A stretch of DNA of 64,000 nt from Caenorhabditis remanei (lineage: Eukaryota > Nematoda > Chromadorea > Rhabditida > Rhabditidae). Below are positions 12,305-22,986 of the stretch, piece after piece (position 1 is the first letter of the stretch; every line of letters starts with the position of its first letter). Position numbers and translations under genes: made by a program. Under the pieces are notes generated by a model. It ran no database searches. It worked only from the letters and a program-made list of their open reading frames with translations, and was not told the DNA's origin. The stretch spans positions 11,222,001 through 11,286,000 of the forward strand of contig NC_071332.1 in NCBI RefSeq assembly GCF_010183535.1. Direction: 5' to 3'.

Positions 12305-13505
12305 TCAATGTCCAGATCTCGAAGGACCAGCTCCTGCAGTTGGATGCGACTGAAAAAATCAATAATTGTTCACTATCAGGTTGTAATTCTGTTTTACCTT
12401 GAGCAGTGCAGATTTTGATTTGTGAGGTGGCGGGTGTTGTCCCAATCTACTGCCCTTTTGCAGTTTCCAAGTACAGAACACGATGTTGTGTTTCGCAGCC
12501 TTTGGATCATCAACTATGTGGATGCAATTGCGGCACAATGTGTCGACCTTCTTGCAATCCTGATGAATTCCGCGATCGTTTTCCGGGAACTTCTCCAAAC
12601 ACTGCAAGCAGATGTTGTGACGGAGAGCTATTTGGATTCTGTCGATCGATGTTGGGAAACTATGGCATTGGTCAGTGTTGTGATTCGGCTCAACACACAA
12701 TGTGCAGCTTCGCTGAAAAATTAACAGCATTAGCTCTCTTTCAAATGAATCAAAAGATAACTCACGTTGACTTTTGCGGATGTCGTCCCTGGAATCGCAT
12801 TTTTTGCGTTGTCCAGTTTGTATGGATTGGCGTGAGGGACTGTGGGTGCAGACGCCGATAAGAGAGCTTCGATGCGGTTGTTGGTCGTTGTGAGAGATCT
12901 CAGTAATTTGCGAATCTCTTGTACGTAGCCAACTACTCTGTCCATGTCTCTTAGCCAGGATTGCTGGCGCTCGGCTTGGATGATAGCAGTGAGTAAGTAA
13001 CGGAGCTTCTTAAGCAGGTCCGTTTGGCTGTTGTATGCTAACACGAGTTCTCTGTTGGTTTTCTCGATGCAGCTCAGCTTCTCCGCTACTTGATCAGTGA
13101 ATCGGATCCATTCCAGAGTCACTTCATCTACAAACTTGAACTTGCACAGTTTGTTTTTTACAGTCTCGATGATTACACGCAGATCCTTGTCTTCTGAAAG
13201 ACGGGACGTTAAAGGTTTAGGCTTTTACTGCTATTTGTTTTACCCTGACTCGCATAATGCGAGGCGGTTGTTGTTTTCACTGCTTTGAAGGTTGGATAGA
13301 TGACCTTCGCTTCTTCCGATGCTTCGACGTCTGCGGATGTAGCCTGTGGCACGTTCTCGTCGCCCCCTTTCATGTGTCCTGAATGAGTGGACCAGCGAGA
13401 GGGACGCGTTAAGCGTGCGGATGTTGGCGTCGCGCAGATAGCAGCTTCGGAAGCCTTAGTGTCTTCTTTGTTGAATTTCACTTCGTGCGGTCCGATGTCA
13501 TTCAT
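12305..13505 (-). CDS. Intact spliced CCHC zinc-knuckle protein inside the retrotransposon (349 aa)
   Basis: Minus-strand exons 13505-13244, 13193-12766, 12712-12398 and 12349-12305 join to 1050 nt with no stop and good GT/AG sites. An acceptor (TTACAG) abuts the ATG. The N-terminus is Ser/Thr/Ala/Lys-rich. Exon 2 (about residues 88-230) is helical, probably coiled coil. Exon 3 opens with a zinc knuckle CTLCVEPNHNTDQC (C-x2-C-x4-H-x4-C), then a second Cys/His cluster (CLQC, HQDC, CRNC). The knuckle and the following helix resemble the C-terminal gag region of BEL/Pao elements. It lies 5' of the broken gag-pol and is the only multi-exon frame of the element free of damage. It may be a nucleocapsid-like or regulatory protein binding the element's RNA; this is inferred. 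Confidence 0.75.
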
Positions 13506-13674
13506 CTGTAATACATATTACAGTGAGACATAGAGCCCACACTGAAAAATAACAACAAGTCGTGATGTACGAGAAAATCAATATCTGTAGAGAAATGAAG
13601 ATATGTTCATTTATTTTACGATAAGGATTAATCAGAAGATAAAAACAGTGATTTAACAATTAGGGATGTTAGCA

Positions 13675-15138
13675 GCTCCTAGGCTTTTCAGCGGTTGTCG
13701 CTCTCTTCCTTTTCCGAGTGTTGTGCGGATGTTGTCCTTGTTGTGTTCCGTCCCATTCCCCTTGTCTTCCGTTTCAGTGAACGGTTTAGGAGTCGATTGA
13801 GCGGAGCACAAACTCTGGAAAGGAGAGATTCGTTATATTTTCGACATATATGCTTTAATTTTACCTCCTATTCTGTCCAAGACAGGTTCGGATGCGGCTG
13901 TTGGCGTTGGACGCGGGATGTTGACCTCGACTGCCGCCGTGCGGACTGGTTGTCCGTGGCAGCGTCGATATGGATTGGAGGTGGGCGGATTAGATGTTCG
14001 GTGAAGGCTTCGACTGTAACTGCGGTTGCAGTTTTTCCTCCGAGCTCTCTTTCCGGGTGGCATCCTCTTCCCTCCATCACTGAGTCGATCCATTGTCTCA
14101 TCGTCCTTGATTGGACTCGTCCGTGAGACTCTGTAACTATTTTAGTTATTTAAGAGCTCTTCTCTCATGTACACTATACCTCTGAGCAACATAGACGGTT
14201 GTGAACGAGGTTGGCGCGGAGCACCCGGTGCTGCTATGGGCATGCGGATGTTGATCTCAGTGGCCGAATCCTCGGAATCGTCGTCAACGTCATCTGCCGC
14301 TTCGATGTCGCGGTTGTTGTCGCTGTTCTGTAATGAAAACAGTATGATTAGAGGTTATTATAGGTAATGAGAGTGGATCGAGTTTTTAGCCTTAAATTAG
14401 CAAATTTTCCGCTGTAAATCAGTGTTTTTCAGTATATTTCTATTAAATTCATAATGAAATAGTGACCGAAATTGTTAACAATGAGCAATAATCGATTTTC
14501 ATTGGTGGGTGTTCGAAATATTTTCAAAAGTAGCTATGGAACCGCTATGCGGCCTCGTCGCTTCCACCGAAATTCAAAAATTGCATCATTATTTGAGGTT
14601 TTTGCCTTAAAATCGCTTGGAAGTCCTTAAATTCTATAGAAAACTGGGTAGAAATGGTATTAGCTTCGATGCTTTTACCGAATTTCAGCAGTGTGACTAC
14701 GAATTAGTCGGCGTTCACTGATTTTTGGCTTAAACATGCTCAAAATCACTGATTTTTAGCGTTTTTTTGCCGAAATATTACGAAATTTTAGCGAATCCAA
14801 CTAAAATTTTGCCGAAGGAGTGGCCATTGGCCTTTTTATCCACAAAAGAGTGAAATTTATCTGGTTTTGACACAAAATTTGCAGCTTTTAGCCACTTTTC
14901 GATGATTTTCAGTCGAAAATTATCGATTTTTTGCGTTTTTGGTCGAAAATTCTCAGATATTTTCAGATTTTTTGGTGATTTTTTCTATTCATGACTAGAA
15001 ACTACCAACCTCACTCTTATTAGAGCTTGAATCCGCGGATGTTGGCGCTGGAACTGTTGCGGAGGTTGTCATGGACTGTCCCTCCAAGTTTTCGCTGGCC
15101 TGTGGGGCGGATGGTGGTGTTTTGTCGTCGGTTGCCAT
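13675..15138 (-). pseudogene. Second multi-exon reading unit near the 5' end of the retrotransposon
   Basis: An acceptor (TTATTTCAG) precedes ATG at 15138. Exon 15138-15010 gives 43 codons rich in Ser, Thr, Pro and Ala. After a 682-nt AT-rich intron, exon 14327-14180 continues in phase with an acidic then Pro/Arg-rich peptide. Exon 14130 to about 13863 follows, where two frames are open but the continuing one stops at the exon end, and an exon-like block lies at 13813-13675. I cannot tell whether it is a decayed gene, alternatively spliced leader exons of the CCHC gene, or both. Each exon carries copies of the CAACANCCGC motif. Confidence 0.4.
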
Positions 15139-15604
15139 CGAGAAGTCTGAAATAATCCCTTTAATTAATTTTAATCACGGAAAAAACGGATAAAATCAAC
15201 GGAAATTACGGAGAAACGGCATGAGAGACGATAAAAATTTTAGGAGAAGAAAAAATTTTTCGTTCGCGCTCGTTAAGTCCGCAGTCGTACGCAATGTCGG
15301 TGAACATTAGACAGTACGACTTTTTGGCGGGAAATTCAAACTTGTGTCGATTTACGGCATTGTTGCTCATGTTAAAAGCAAAATTGCTCATAATGACGCA
15401 AATTTGTGCGAAATTCATAGAATTTCGACTTGGGTGAATAGAAAAAATCGAGCAGAATTTCGCCATGACTTGACACAGAGTTTTTCGGCATTCTAGTGAG
15501 AACGACAATCGAAAAAGGGTCTCTAGTGCGGGTCTGAGGCTAGTTCCGACGTTTTTCAGAAGATGTCAGCTTCGACGGCGATTTTCGAGCGGATGTTGGC
15601 CAAC

Positions 15605-15720
15605 GTAGACTTCGTAGAATAATGCAGACTTCGTAGAGTGACCGTGACATCGTAGAATAACGCAGACATCGTAGAAAATTCGACGTAGACCTCGTAGAAT
15701 AACGCAGACCTCGTAGACTG
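15605..15720. repeat. Short degenerate repeats around TCGTAGAATAACGCAGAC
   Basis: About four imperfect copies of a unit containing TCGTAGA and GCAGAC lie in the retrotransposon leader. The region reads open in more than one frame, as expected of a simple repeat, and I do not think it codes for protein. Confidence 0.7.
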
Positions 15721-15845
15721 AATTGTGCTTCTTTCTTCAACGATTTTCGAGCGGAATGTTGGCCAACCACGACTTCTTCGATCCATTTGGCCTTCTTTCT
15801 TCTGCCTACACACTGTGGTGTAGGACTTTTCAGCTCGATTCGCGT

Positions 15846-15989
15846 CGTTGACTGCCGAAATCCTCTTTTGACCAGGAATGGACTCGCGGACAATGCCGGG
15901 AGCCGTCGACTGGTGACGTTGACTGCCAAAAATTCTCCTTTGACCAGGAATGGACTAGCGGACAATGCCCTGAGCCGTCGACTGGTGAC
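15846..15989. repeat. Two-copy tandem repeat of about 71-72 bp
   Basis: Units 15846-15916 and 15917-15989 share GACCAGGAATGGACT, CGGACAATGCC and GCCGTCGACTGGTGAC with few differences. They lie in the untranslated leader of the retrotransposon. Confidence 0.85.
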
Positions 15990-16154
15990 AAAGGAAAAAT
16001 CTGAAAAGGAGAGAACGGAAAGACGACGAAAGCGCGGAAAATCAAAGAAAAACGAAACAAAGAGGGTAAAGGGTAACATGTTGCTATTTTTTAGCTACAA
16101 TTGCTCACTTTTTACACGTTTTTAGCCAAATATTCAGAAAATCAGAATTGTGCG

Positions 16155-16335
16155 AGCCGACTCGGTTCATATACAGCGGGAAAGAAGTCCTCGATAAATT
16201 AACGATTCGTGTAGAGACATAAGAGCCGTTTTCGAGTGGGAAATAATGTCGAAATCGATAAATTTGCGATTTATGTAGAGACATCAGAGCCACTATACAA
16301 CGGAAATGCCGAAATCGATAAATTAACGATTCGCC
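16155..16335. repeat. Leader repeat of 60-64 bp, about 2.5 copies
   Basis: TCGATAAATT recurs at 16191, 16255 and 16315, with GATT(C/T)GTGTAGAGACAT-like and AGAGCC blocks between. It lies just downstream of the primer site, where packaging or dimerisation signals usually are. That role is inferred. Confidence 0.75.
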
Positions 16336-16361
16336 GCTGGCCATCAATTAAAAAATTGAAC

Positions 16362-16376
16362 GGTCGTTATGCACCA
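16362..16376 (-). promoter_or_regulatory. Primer-binding site, TGG directly next to 5' LTR
   Basis: In sense, the LTR end CA is followed at once by TGGTGCATAACGACC. TGG would pair with a tRNA CCA end. I could not identify the primer tRNA from memory. Confidence 0.6.
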
Positions 16377-17060
16377 TGTGGAGAAGGCAAATAAGAGCGG
16401 TCGGAGACTATTGCCTAATCCGTTATTTTCACGCAATCTAATATGAATAATGGCTATTTTTGTGTAAGATAAGCAATGCAACCGGAAATAACAGTACACA
16501 TGTATACAATGACCCATTTATTACGCTCTCTATCGCGGAATCCCTTGATAAAGCACCAGAAAAAGGTAAAATAAGGTGAAAATGATAAAGTTGACGGTAT
16601 GACGAGCAGGTGACTGCGAGGAGTGCGTGCGGGTGTTGTCATTGATGGCGAAGGGTAAAAAGAGTGACAATGCACCCAAAAAACCTTCGGAAAAGATGGA
16701 AATCCATTCAATGCACTCACAACAAATACGCGCGCTCCTCCTTGCACCCGTTCGCATATACGAAACTATTCGCAACTGAATGAGTGGGTGTGGGAATCTC
16801 AGTGAGAGAGTGGAGGATTAGAGAAGTGCAGGGGAGCGCGTTTGCATATTTACTTTGCGAGGGTATTTGAATTATAATTAATTGTTAATCAATATAAAAT
16901 AAGCCTGATAACAGGAAATAAAGGAGAATAATAACAAGGTGAGTAGAACAGAGAGTAACGAAGGTTCTGAAGGTCCTAGTTTTGTGGGCAAAACCTTAGG
17001 GGGCCTTCAGATGACCTTCAAGTTGGCAACTGAGAACATTCTCTGGTAAAGTTGACAACA
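16377..17060 (-). repeat. 5' LTR of the retrotransposon
   Basis: Identical to 2769-3452. In the minus (sense) direction it would hold the promoter. An AT-rich TATA-like stretch occurs near 16895 (plus strand reads AATATAAAATAAG). No host gene overlaps it. The 5' flank is host DNA after the AGCCA duplication. Confidence 0.95.
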
Positions 17061-17065
17061 AGCCA
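17061..17065. repeat. Right target-site duplication, AGCCA
   Basis: Matches 2764-2768. Removing the element restores a continuous host sequence. Confidence 0.9.
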
Positions 17066-19944
17066 CTCAAAACAGGTGTTTTTGTCCGTCTATCGTATGC
17101 AGATGATAATAATAATGACATTCAGAACGTTGTCATGCTATTGCAATATACAACTAGTTAGTATCTGATTATATTTTTTGAGCAAATCTGAAAAACGCAG
17201 GTAGGAATAATAACATGAGTCAGTTAAAGGTGTGCTTTGAGTCGGTGCCCAAGGCATTGTCTGCTTCCGTTCTTGCTCTTTTCAGGTCATTTATGAGGTC
17301 TATCTGCACTTTTTCTGGACTCGAAGTTCTCTTCTTTTTGTTATAGTTCTCACGACTCTTCCAGTGAAAAAAGAATCGATTAAGAAATTTTCAGAAGAAT
17401 TGAAATAACTCACTAAAGTTTCGCACGTACCTTCTTAGAATAATCTCATATTTCATTTTCTGTGAGAATCTTTTCGTGTCTGGATTTGGGTTTTTTGGGA
17501 GATTAGGTAATATATATATATAGGGTGTCTGAAGTGGACTTGGTTGAGCTTTCTGTCTTCACAAAGATTTTGAGAGTTTGAGCTTGATGTCATTTTTGAT
17601 CCAAATCTTCTCCAAATTTTAGGGTATTTTGAGTCGATGCACAATGCTCCTTTTCTTCCAGTCTGTTACACCGTTGTCTCTTTAATATGAAAACTTCTTT
17701 GAATTCTAATTTTCTTTGAATCTTTTATGCGAGGCGGTACTTCTATTTCGTACTTGACTCTTCAACCTATAAACATAATTTATGAAAAATAGAAACTTCC
17801 CAATTACACCTGCTAGACCCACTAAGTTTAACTTAAAACTGACGTTTCTGAAATGAAGTGGATGTTTAAAAAAATCTAAGCCGGTCATGTCAGCAGCTGC
17901 TTCCGAAAAATGGTGTGTAGTTCCGTTTTCGAAGTTTTCACATCATTTCATAGGCGATTATCTTGAAGAATATGGCGAAACGAAATTGATAGATTCTATC
18001 GTTTCTAGGTCATTATACAATTTCTAGCCGCTCCCTTAATCAGATTTCTTTAATTCGTAGTCCGCACCTTTTCTGATATCAAAAACTTCTGATCTGATAC
18101 TAGATCCATTTAGAATAACCTCGTAAACTACTATAACCCAAAAGACCGAGTTTTTGATTCAGATTTATTGTGGTGTGACACATATTCAAAACTCAATTTG
18201 TCATCCATCTATACCCACTCATCTGACTCTCAATTGTAGTTTTCGTTGGTACTGATTACTATGTCTAGAATTCAGACGAATTCTTGTGGGAGTGAAGAAA
18301 AGGGAAGTCTAGGGAAAGGAAAACATCTAATCAGGAACACTGGTAGAGGCAAAAAGTACCCGAGCACCCCAAGGGAACCAACGGGAAATGAGAAAAAACA
18401 TTTCGTCTTTTTCTTTTCTTTTTTCTTCTGTTCATATTTCGTCTTGTTTGTGTATCTTCCATTAGTATTATTATCTATTCGACAAGTTTTCTGATTGCCA
18501 ACATTCAAACTCCTTTCGTCAAAAATACAAAATATGTGAAAACCCGCATTTGATATACGTTGATTGGGGTCTCTCAAGAATGCGTCATAACTTCCAATTC
18601 AGATGATATATAAGATTCGAAAATTCATGAATTCTGGAATCAGAACTCACTTAGATAAGAACACCTGCCTGATTGAGCTGTGACGAATTACGACATTTTT
18701 CCGTTTTTTCAGTAGCCATTATGCTGCCATTAGACAGCAAGAGTTCCTGGTTCAGTTCTTTTTCTCTTGCTGTTCATTAGAATTTGCTCTTGAAAAAAGA
18801 GGAAGCAGACACATCTTCTAAACATTATGTTTTTTGTCTTGCAATAGTTGTTCTGAAATTATACTATGTCATTTGAATTTTCGTCCTCATAATCCATCTC
18901 TTTCATTCTACATTCTACTCGACTTTTTGATCCTACTTCTCTAAATCTGTTCAAGTCATCCCCACTTCCTCTCTTTCTCCTTCAGAAGTTCTTTGACCAC
19001 CTCTCAAATGACTTCGTCATCTCCTTCCGCCCCGCGGCCAAAAAACGTCCTGAGTTCACTCTCACACATACAAATTTGATTACCGTCCCTTTTTTCCTCC
19101 TACTCTCCGGACACACGTCAATTCACTATCCTCCTCCTTCCATGTCTCATCTTGTTCTTCTGAATCCACTAGCTGGCTATTCATCATTTCCATTCGGAAC
19201 CCTCCGAAATGACCTCGGTTTCTAAAAGAGGACAATAGAGGGGAACTAACTAGACTTGCACTTTCGAACACCTTCGTCCTCTCTCCAGAAGGCTAGTCTC
19301 CCTTCTACTTGTTCAACGGAAAATGAATCAGAATAAGGGTGGAGACCACAAATAACAAATCTTTTTGTAGTTAGGATTAGAATATAAGGATTTAAAAGAG
19401 GCTAATAGTTACTGGTCATTTTCCGAATTGCTCCGTCTTCCTATTTCTGAAATCCTTATTTCTAGGACCTTCTTATCCTTTTTCAAAGAAAAGACTAGAG
19501 TGCCCATCCATTTTTTCGATTCAATTTGGTCCTCCCTTTTTTCTCTCTTCACTTTCTTCTTAAAGATGTTTTTCTTACTCATTTTTGCGGCTCGTCCTCC
19601 ATAAAAGTGTCCCCTAGTGTATGATGTCAGTCACAACGGAGGCTAATCAATCATAAGGTTTCCAAGTTAGTATCATCAAACGTACAATTGTCGGTGAAAG
19701 GCTTCCTCTCACTCTTCTAGATTGTTCGGGTGTCATACCTTCCTGTTTTTCATTTTTCTATATCCTATACGTTTGGTCTGGCTTTGATAATGAGAAAAGG
19801 GGGAGAAACGGTTAGTTATCTATCTAGAGCATGTCTAAAATAACTTGTTGTCTTCTATACGTTCTTCTCAAATCTTGCTCAAACTAACACTGTTAAAACA
19901 TCTTCTGTTTAATTTCACTCATTTTAATTCTTTCTTATTTTCAG
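17066..19944. other. Intergenic DNA upstream of the PPxY membrane-protein gene
   Basis: AT-rich, with pyrimidine-rich tracts in the right half. I see no open frame with a recognisable product. It ends with the pyrimidine-rich acceptor TTTTCAG immediately before the next ATG. Confidence 0.6.
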
Positions 19945-20686
19945 ATGCTCTTAGAACATGCCTTGCTCTACATTGCCGTGCCAATCATCAGCTTTAGTCT
20001 CCTCGTCTATATATTTTATATTTTGAAAAGAAGACATCGGAGTTCATTAAATGTTGGATACCCATATCCGCCACAACAGAGAGGTAAGCATCCTAATATC
20101 TTTGAGAGATTTTTGAAGTTCTCATTTCAAATCACCTCCAGATTTTTTACCACTATTTTAATCATATTTTGTTTCCAGGACCAATTCCAACTGCTCCAGT
20201 AGACGAAGAAGCTCCTCCATACGTTGAAGCGGTCACATGTCGGACAGACAACATATTTGCAATCACAGGTGAGTAGTGTCATTCGAATCATTGACATTCA
20301 AATCTCGATGAGTAAATATGTCTCTGGGTGATCAAAGAGGACATTCTGACTAGACAAGGGTTGACGAGGGTTTTCGGAAATTAAGAAATGAACACGAAAA
20401 CGATAAAAACAAAAATTTCAAAATGTGATTTAGGGATTTGTCAAGGACAAGGAAATACACAAATCAAGAAAAAGACAATAAACAAAAACTGATAAAATTC
20501 AAATCCAATTCTCTTATTTTTCCAGAACCCGACCTTTCCCGATACTACAACATGCACTATCTCGATGAGTGCTATCCACCAAATTTCATCGCCCCACCAA
20601 CCGAGCCACCACCACCGTACCCAGGACTCGAGAAGGGACCACCACCACTTGACCCTATCATCTATCATCGAGATGATATTTGCTAG
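19945..20686 (+). CDS. Small single-pass membrane protein with proline-rich PPxY tail (129 aa)
   Basis: Exons 19945-20083, 20179-20268 and 20526-20686 join to 390 nt in frame. TATTTTCAG abuts the ATG, which suggests trans-splicing of a leader. Residues about 7-28 are a transmembrane segment (YIAVPIISFSLLVYIFYIL) followed by KRRHR, so the C-terminus is probably cytoplasmic. The tail has APPYVEA and, near the end, EPPPPYPGLEKGPPP, which contains a P-P-x-Y motif. PPxY peptides bind WW domains, often of Nedd4-type ubiquitin ligases, so this could be an adaptor for membrane trafficking. That role is inferred. I do not recognise the family. Confidence 0.75.
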
Positions 20687-21764
20687 AAGATCTGTATTTT
20701 ACAACAACCACAACAAACTACAGTAACCACTTCATATTACATTTTTCTCATTTATCTGTATATATTTGACCGTACCTGACATAGTCACTCCCAATGATTC
20801 TTCCCTTAAAAGCCCAAATCAGACCGGGTAATTTTGTGTAGTCCTACGGGTTTATAGACCATTTATTCTTTTCTAGTGTTTTTTGCTTGCATTTATGGAT
20901 TGATTCAGTTTCATCAAAATGAAAACTTAATTTAATGTACTTTGTATGTTTTGAACAACAAGGCAAGGACAACTGGAAAAACATACATGTTCGATGAAGT
21001 ACTGAACTAGAAGAGCATGTGCCTTGATAATATTCCAATTTTTATTCTACATTAGCAGAAGCTTCAGTTCAACAGCTCACATTATGCATAGTCTACGTCT
21101 TATGGGTCACTCAAAAGCATATTCTGCTCAAATTTGTTCAATCGTAGATCAATTTCCGAACCACAAGCTTCATCTCACTTTTCTCGTAAGTGAAGCCAAT
21201 CAGGAACTAAAACCACTTGACATTCATGATTACCAGACTTTATTACTCACTGAGTCGTTTACAAGAGGCGTCTTTAGCGAGTGACATCAATCAGAGTTCA
21301 TTTTCAAAACGATTTGGAAATAACAAACTTCTTTGAATTGTTTTTGTTCCGTCTAATCGAGCAATAAAATGAGGAGAACGAACCTGCTTGTTTATGGAGA
21401 TCAAAAAGTTTTGTTCCGATAGCAATATGAACTATGATGTGACCTGGACTAGTTCAACTCCTGTCTGATTTCAAAGCTAACCTGTAACTCTAAACTTTTA
21501 TATCATTCTTCAGGGTTCATCTCTGGTCATTAAACCTGCAAGAAGTTCATCCTCATTATAGTCTCCAAATTTACATTGCAAAGATATAAAATAAAACGAA
21601 AAGTGTGGTGTGTCACTTGTAATATCCCACTAATCCGTCCCATGGTTATTCATATCCAACCCTCTGAAATATAATAAACTCAAATCGGGAGGATATATTA
21701 ATCCTTTGGTACTTGCCACAGACCAGTACTCGACTCGTACATTTTTCTATTTTTCTGACCTAAA
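20687..21764. other. Intergenic, one weak open frame
   Basis: 3' flank of the PPxY gene and 5' flank of the next gene. A plus-strand frame at 21024-21284 (86 codons) has a protein-like middle (QICSIVDQFPNHKLHLTF) but no splice partners or family match. It may be a relic. Confidence 0.45.
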
Positions 21765-22217
21765 ATGCCAACTTTCTGGAATTTTCTAGTATTTCTGGTT
21801 TTTGCAGTCTGTCTGGTCACAAGCCAGAAAGGAATCCCGACTAGTAAGTATGAATGCCTTGAATTATGAAAGGAGGGGGAGATGATGAACGAATGATTTT
21901 TAAAACATATGCCCATTAAGCTGTTTTTGTATTGGTTATTTATTCTTATCATCGAAATTTATATTGTAGGCGAAGAGTCAATTGACGAATTGGTCTCTGC
22001 TGGAGTTTCGGAGAATGCAGCCGCAGGAATCGTAAAGTTTGACAAGAAACTTCAAGAGCCATTCGAGATGGAAAAGACTGATCCAGAGGGAGCTAAAGAA
22101 TTAGAACAAGTACTTCACAAAGAGTTCACGGAATATATTGAGAATTTGAGTGAATACGATCAGGAAGCATATCAACAGTTTATTAAAGACAAGCATGCTC
22201 AGCTATCGATAAATTAA
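21765..22217 (+). CDS. Small secreted acidic helical protein (108 aa), unknown family
   Basis: Exons 21765-21843 and 21970-22217 join to 327 nt. Residues 1-20 form a clear signal peptide (FWNFLVFLVFAVCLVTSQ), with likely cleavage after TS or SQ. The mature part is Glu/Lys-rich and probably all helical (KELEQVLHKEFTEYIENLSE, then YQQFIKDKHAQL), with no cysteines. Its size and style resemble small secreted helical proteins of nematodes, but I cannot name the family. The intron is 126 nt with GTAAGT and TTGTAG. A TAAAATG context precedes the start. No partner gene is close enough to suggest an operon. Confidence 0.75.
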
Positions 22218-22986
22218 TTGGTATGAAACTGTTTGTTACAAAGATTTTTCCCTAATGGCATATCAACCAAGAAGGCTACAATCGGCACATTTTTCAGTTA
22301 GAGTGAATCTGATATTTTTTCTTTACTCTGCGTAACTGTTCAATAAACGAGACGTATGTATAACTTTTCGAACAGTTTCTGATAAGTTTCCGTATGTTAG
22401 TTCCCTTTTGGAGATAATTGTTCATGTTTTCTGCTACAAGGTAACTAAACAACAACTCCTATGAATGTATTCGTTCAGGGTCACTGCTCAGTCAACATCC
22501 TGTCAAGTCCTGTTCTTAAAAAAACATCACAAATATATAAAAGTCGTAGATTTATAAGTATTACTTTAATTTATTTTGTGAATGGCAGACCTGCCGCTTC
22601 AATTTGTCTTTCCTTCCCCGAACTTTAATTAGCTCAATCATCTTTAATCTTTAATACATCTTTAATAGGAAGTGGGTCTTGTACAGTAACCCCGTAAGTT
22701 CAGTGACTTGGCGTTGATTAAAAATCAGCAGACATTATCGAACGAGAATTTTATCAAAAGAAAAAGAATCAGCTTCAGCACTTGGCGAGAATCCCAGCTC
22801 TTTCTTCTCCTCGTGGACTCCAACCATATCTCGTAATCTGAGATATCATTATGAAAATTCATTTGAGATCATATATCGAAGATCGTCTTCATTAAATGAT
22901 ATGCTTCCCCACCAGACTTGTTTTTGTTTGAAATTTAGTATGAAAAAAACAGAAAAAGTTAGTCATCTGAGGTTATTCAAAACTGA
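22218..22986. other. Intergenic, no feature recognised
   Basis: 3' flank of the small secreted gene and upstream region of the first srh gene. No supported coding sequence. Confidence 0.55.

Larger units (their letters stand above)
3021..16638 (-). repeat. Dispersed element-specific motif, sense CAACANCCGC
   Basis: Sixteen exact copies of plus-strand GCGGNTGTTG begin at 3021, 3841, 4740, 5483, 8293, 12430, 12874, 13264, 13417, 13725, 13894, 14244, 14310, 15035, 15589 and 16629. About thirteen near matches occur, for example at 5821, 6743, 8363, 9517, 9606, 12776, 13333, 13691, 13913, 15060, 15107 and 15751. All have the same orientation. They fall in coding sequence in all three frames, in non-coding leader and in the LTR. 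I found none elsewhere in the window. The function is unknown. Confidence 0.75.
2769..17060 (-). mobile_element. BEL/Pao-type LTR retrotransposon, 14.3 kb, recent insertion
   Basis: Two identical 684-bp LTRs beginning TG and ending CA, a 5-bp duplication, a TGG primer site against the 5' LTR, and internal gag, protease, reverse transcriptase, RNase H and integrase homologies, all on the minus strand. The order protease-RT-RNase H-integrase and the DUF1759-like gag and DUF5641-like integrase tail point to BEL/Pao. The element is unusually long because about 6 kb lies between the 5' LTR and gag. This stretch holds an intact spliced CCHC gene, exon-like remnants and repeats. Gag, protease and RT are broken, so this copy cannot be autonomous. 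Confidence 0.93.

Noticed and set aside
12406..12861. Plus-strand frame of 151 codons
   Set aside because: It is the antisense of the intact CCHC gene exons and has no family resemblance.
15540..16125. Open frames of 179 and 112 codons on both strands
   Set aside because: They run through tandem repeats and are repetitive themselves. They lie in the retrotransposon leader and have no domain.
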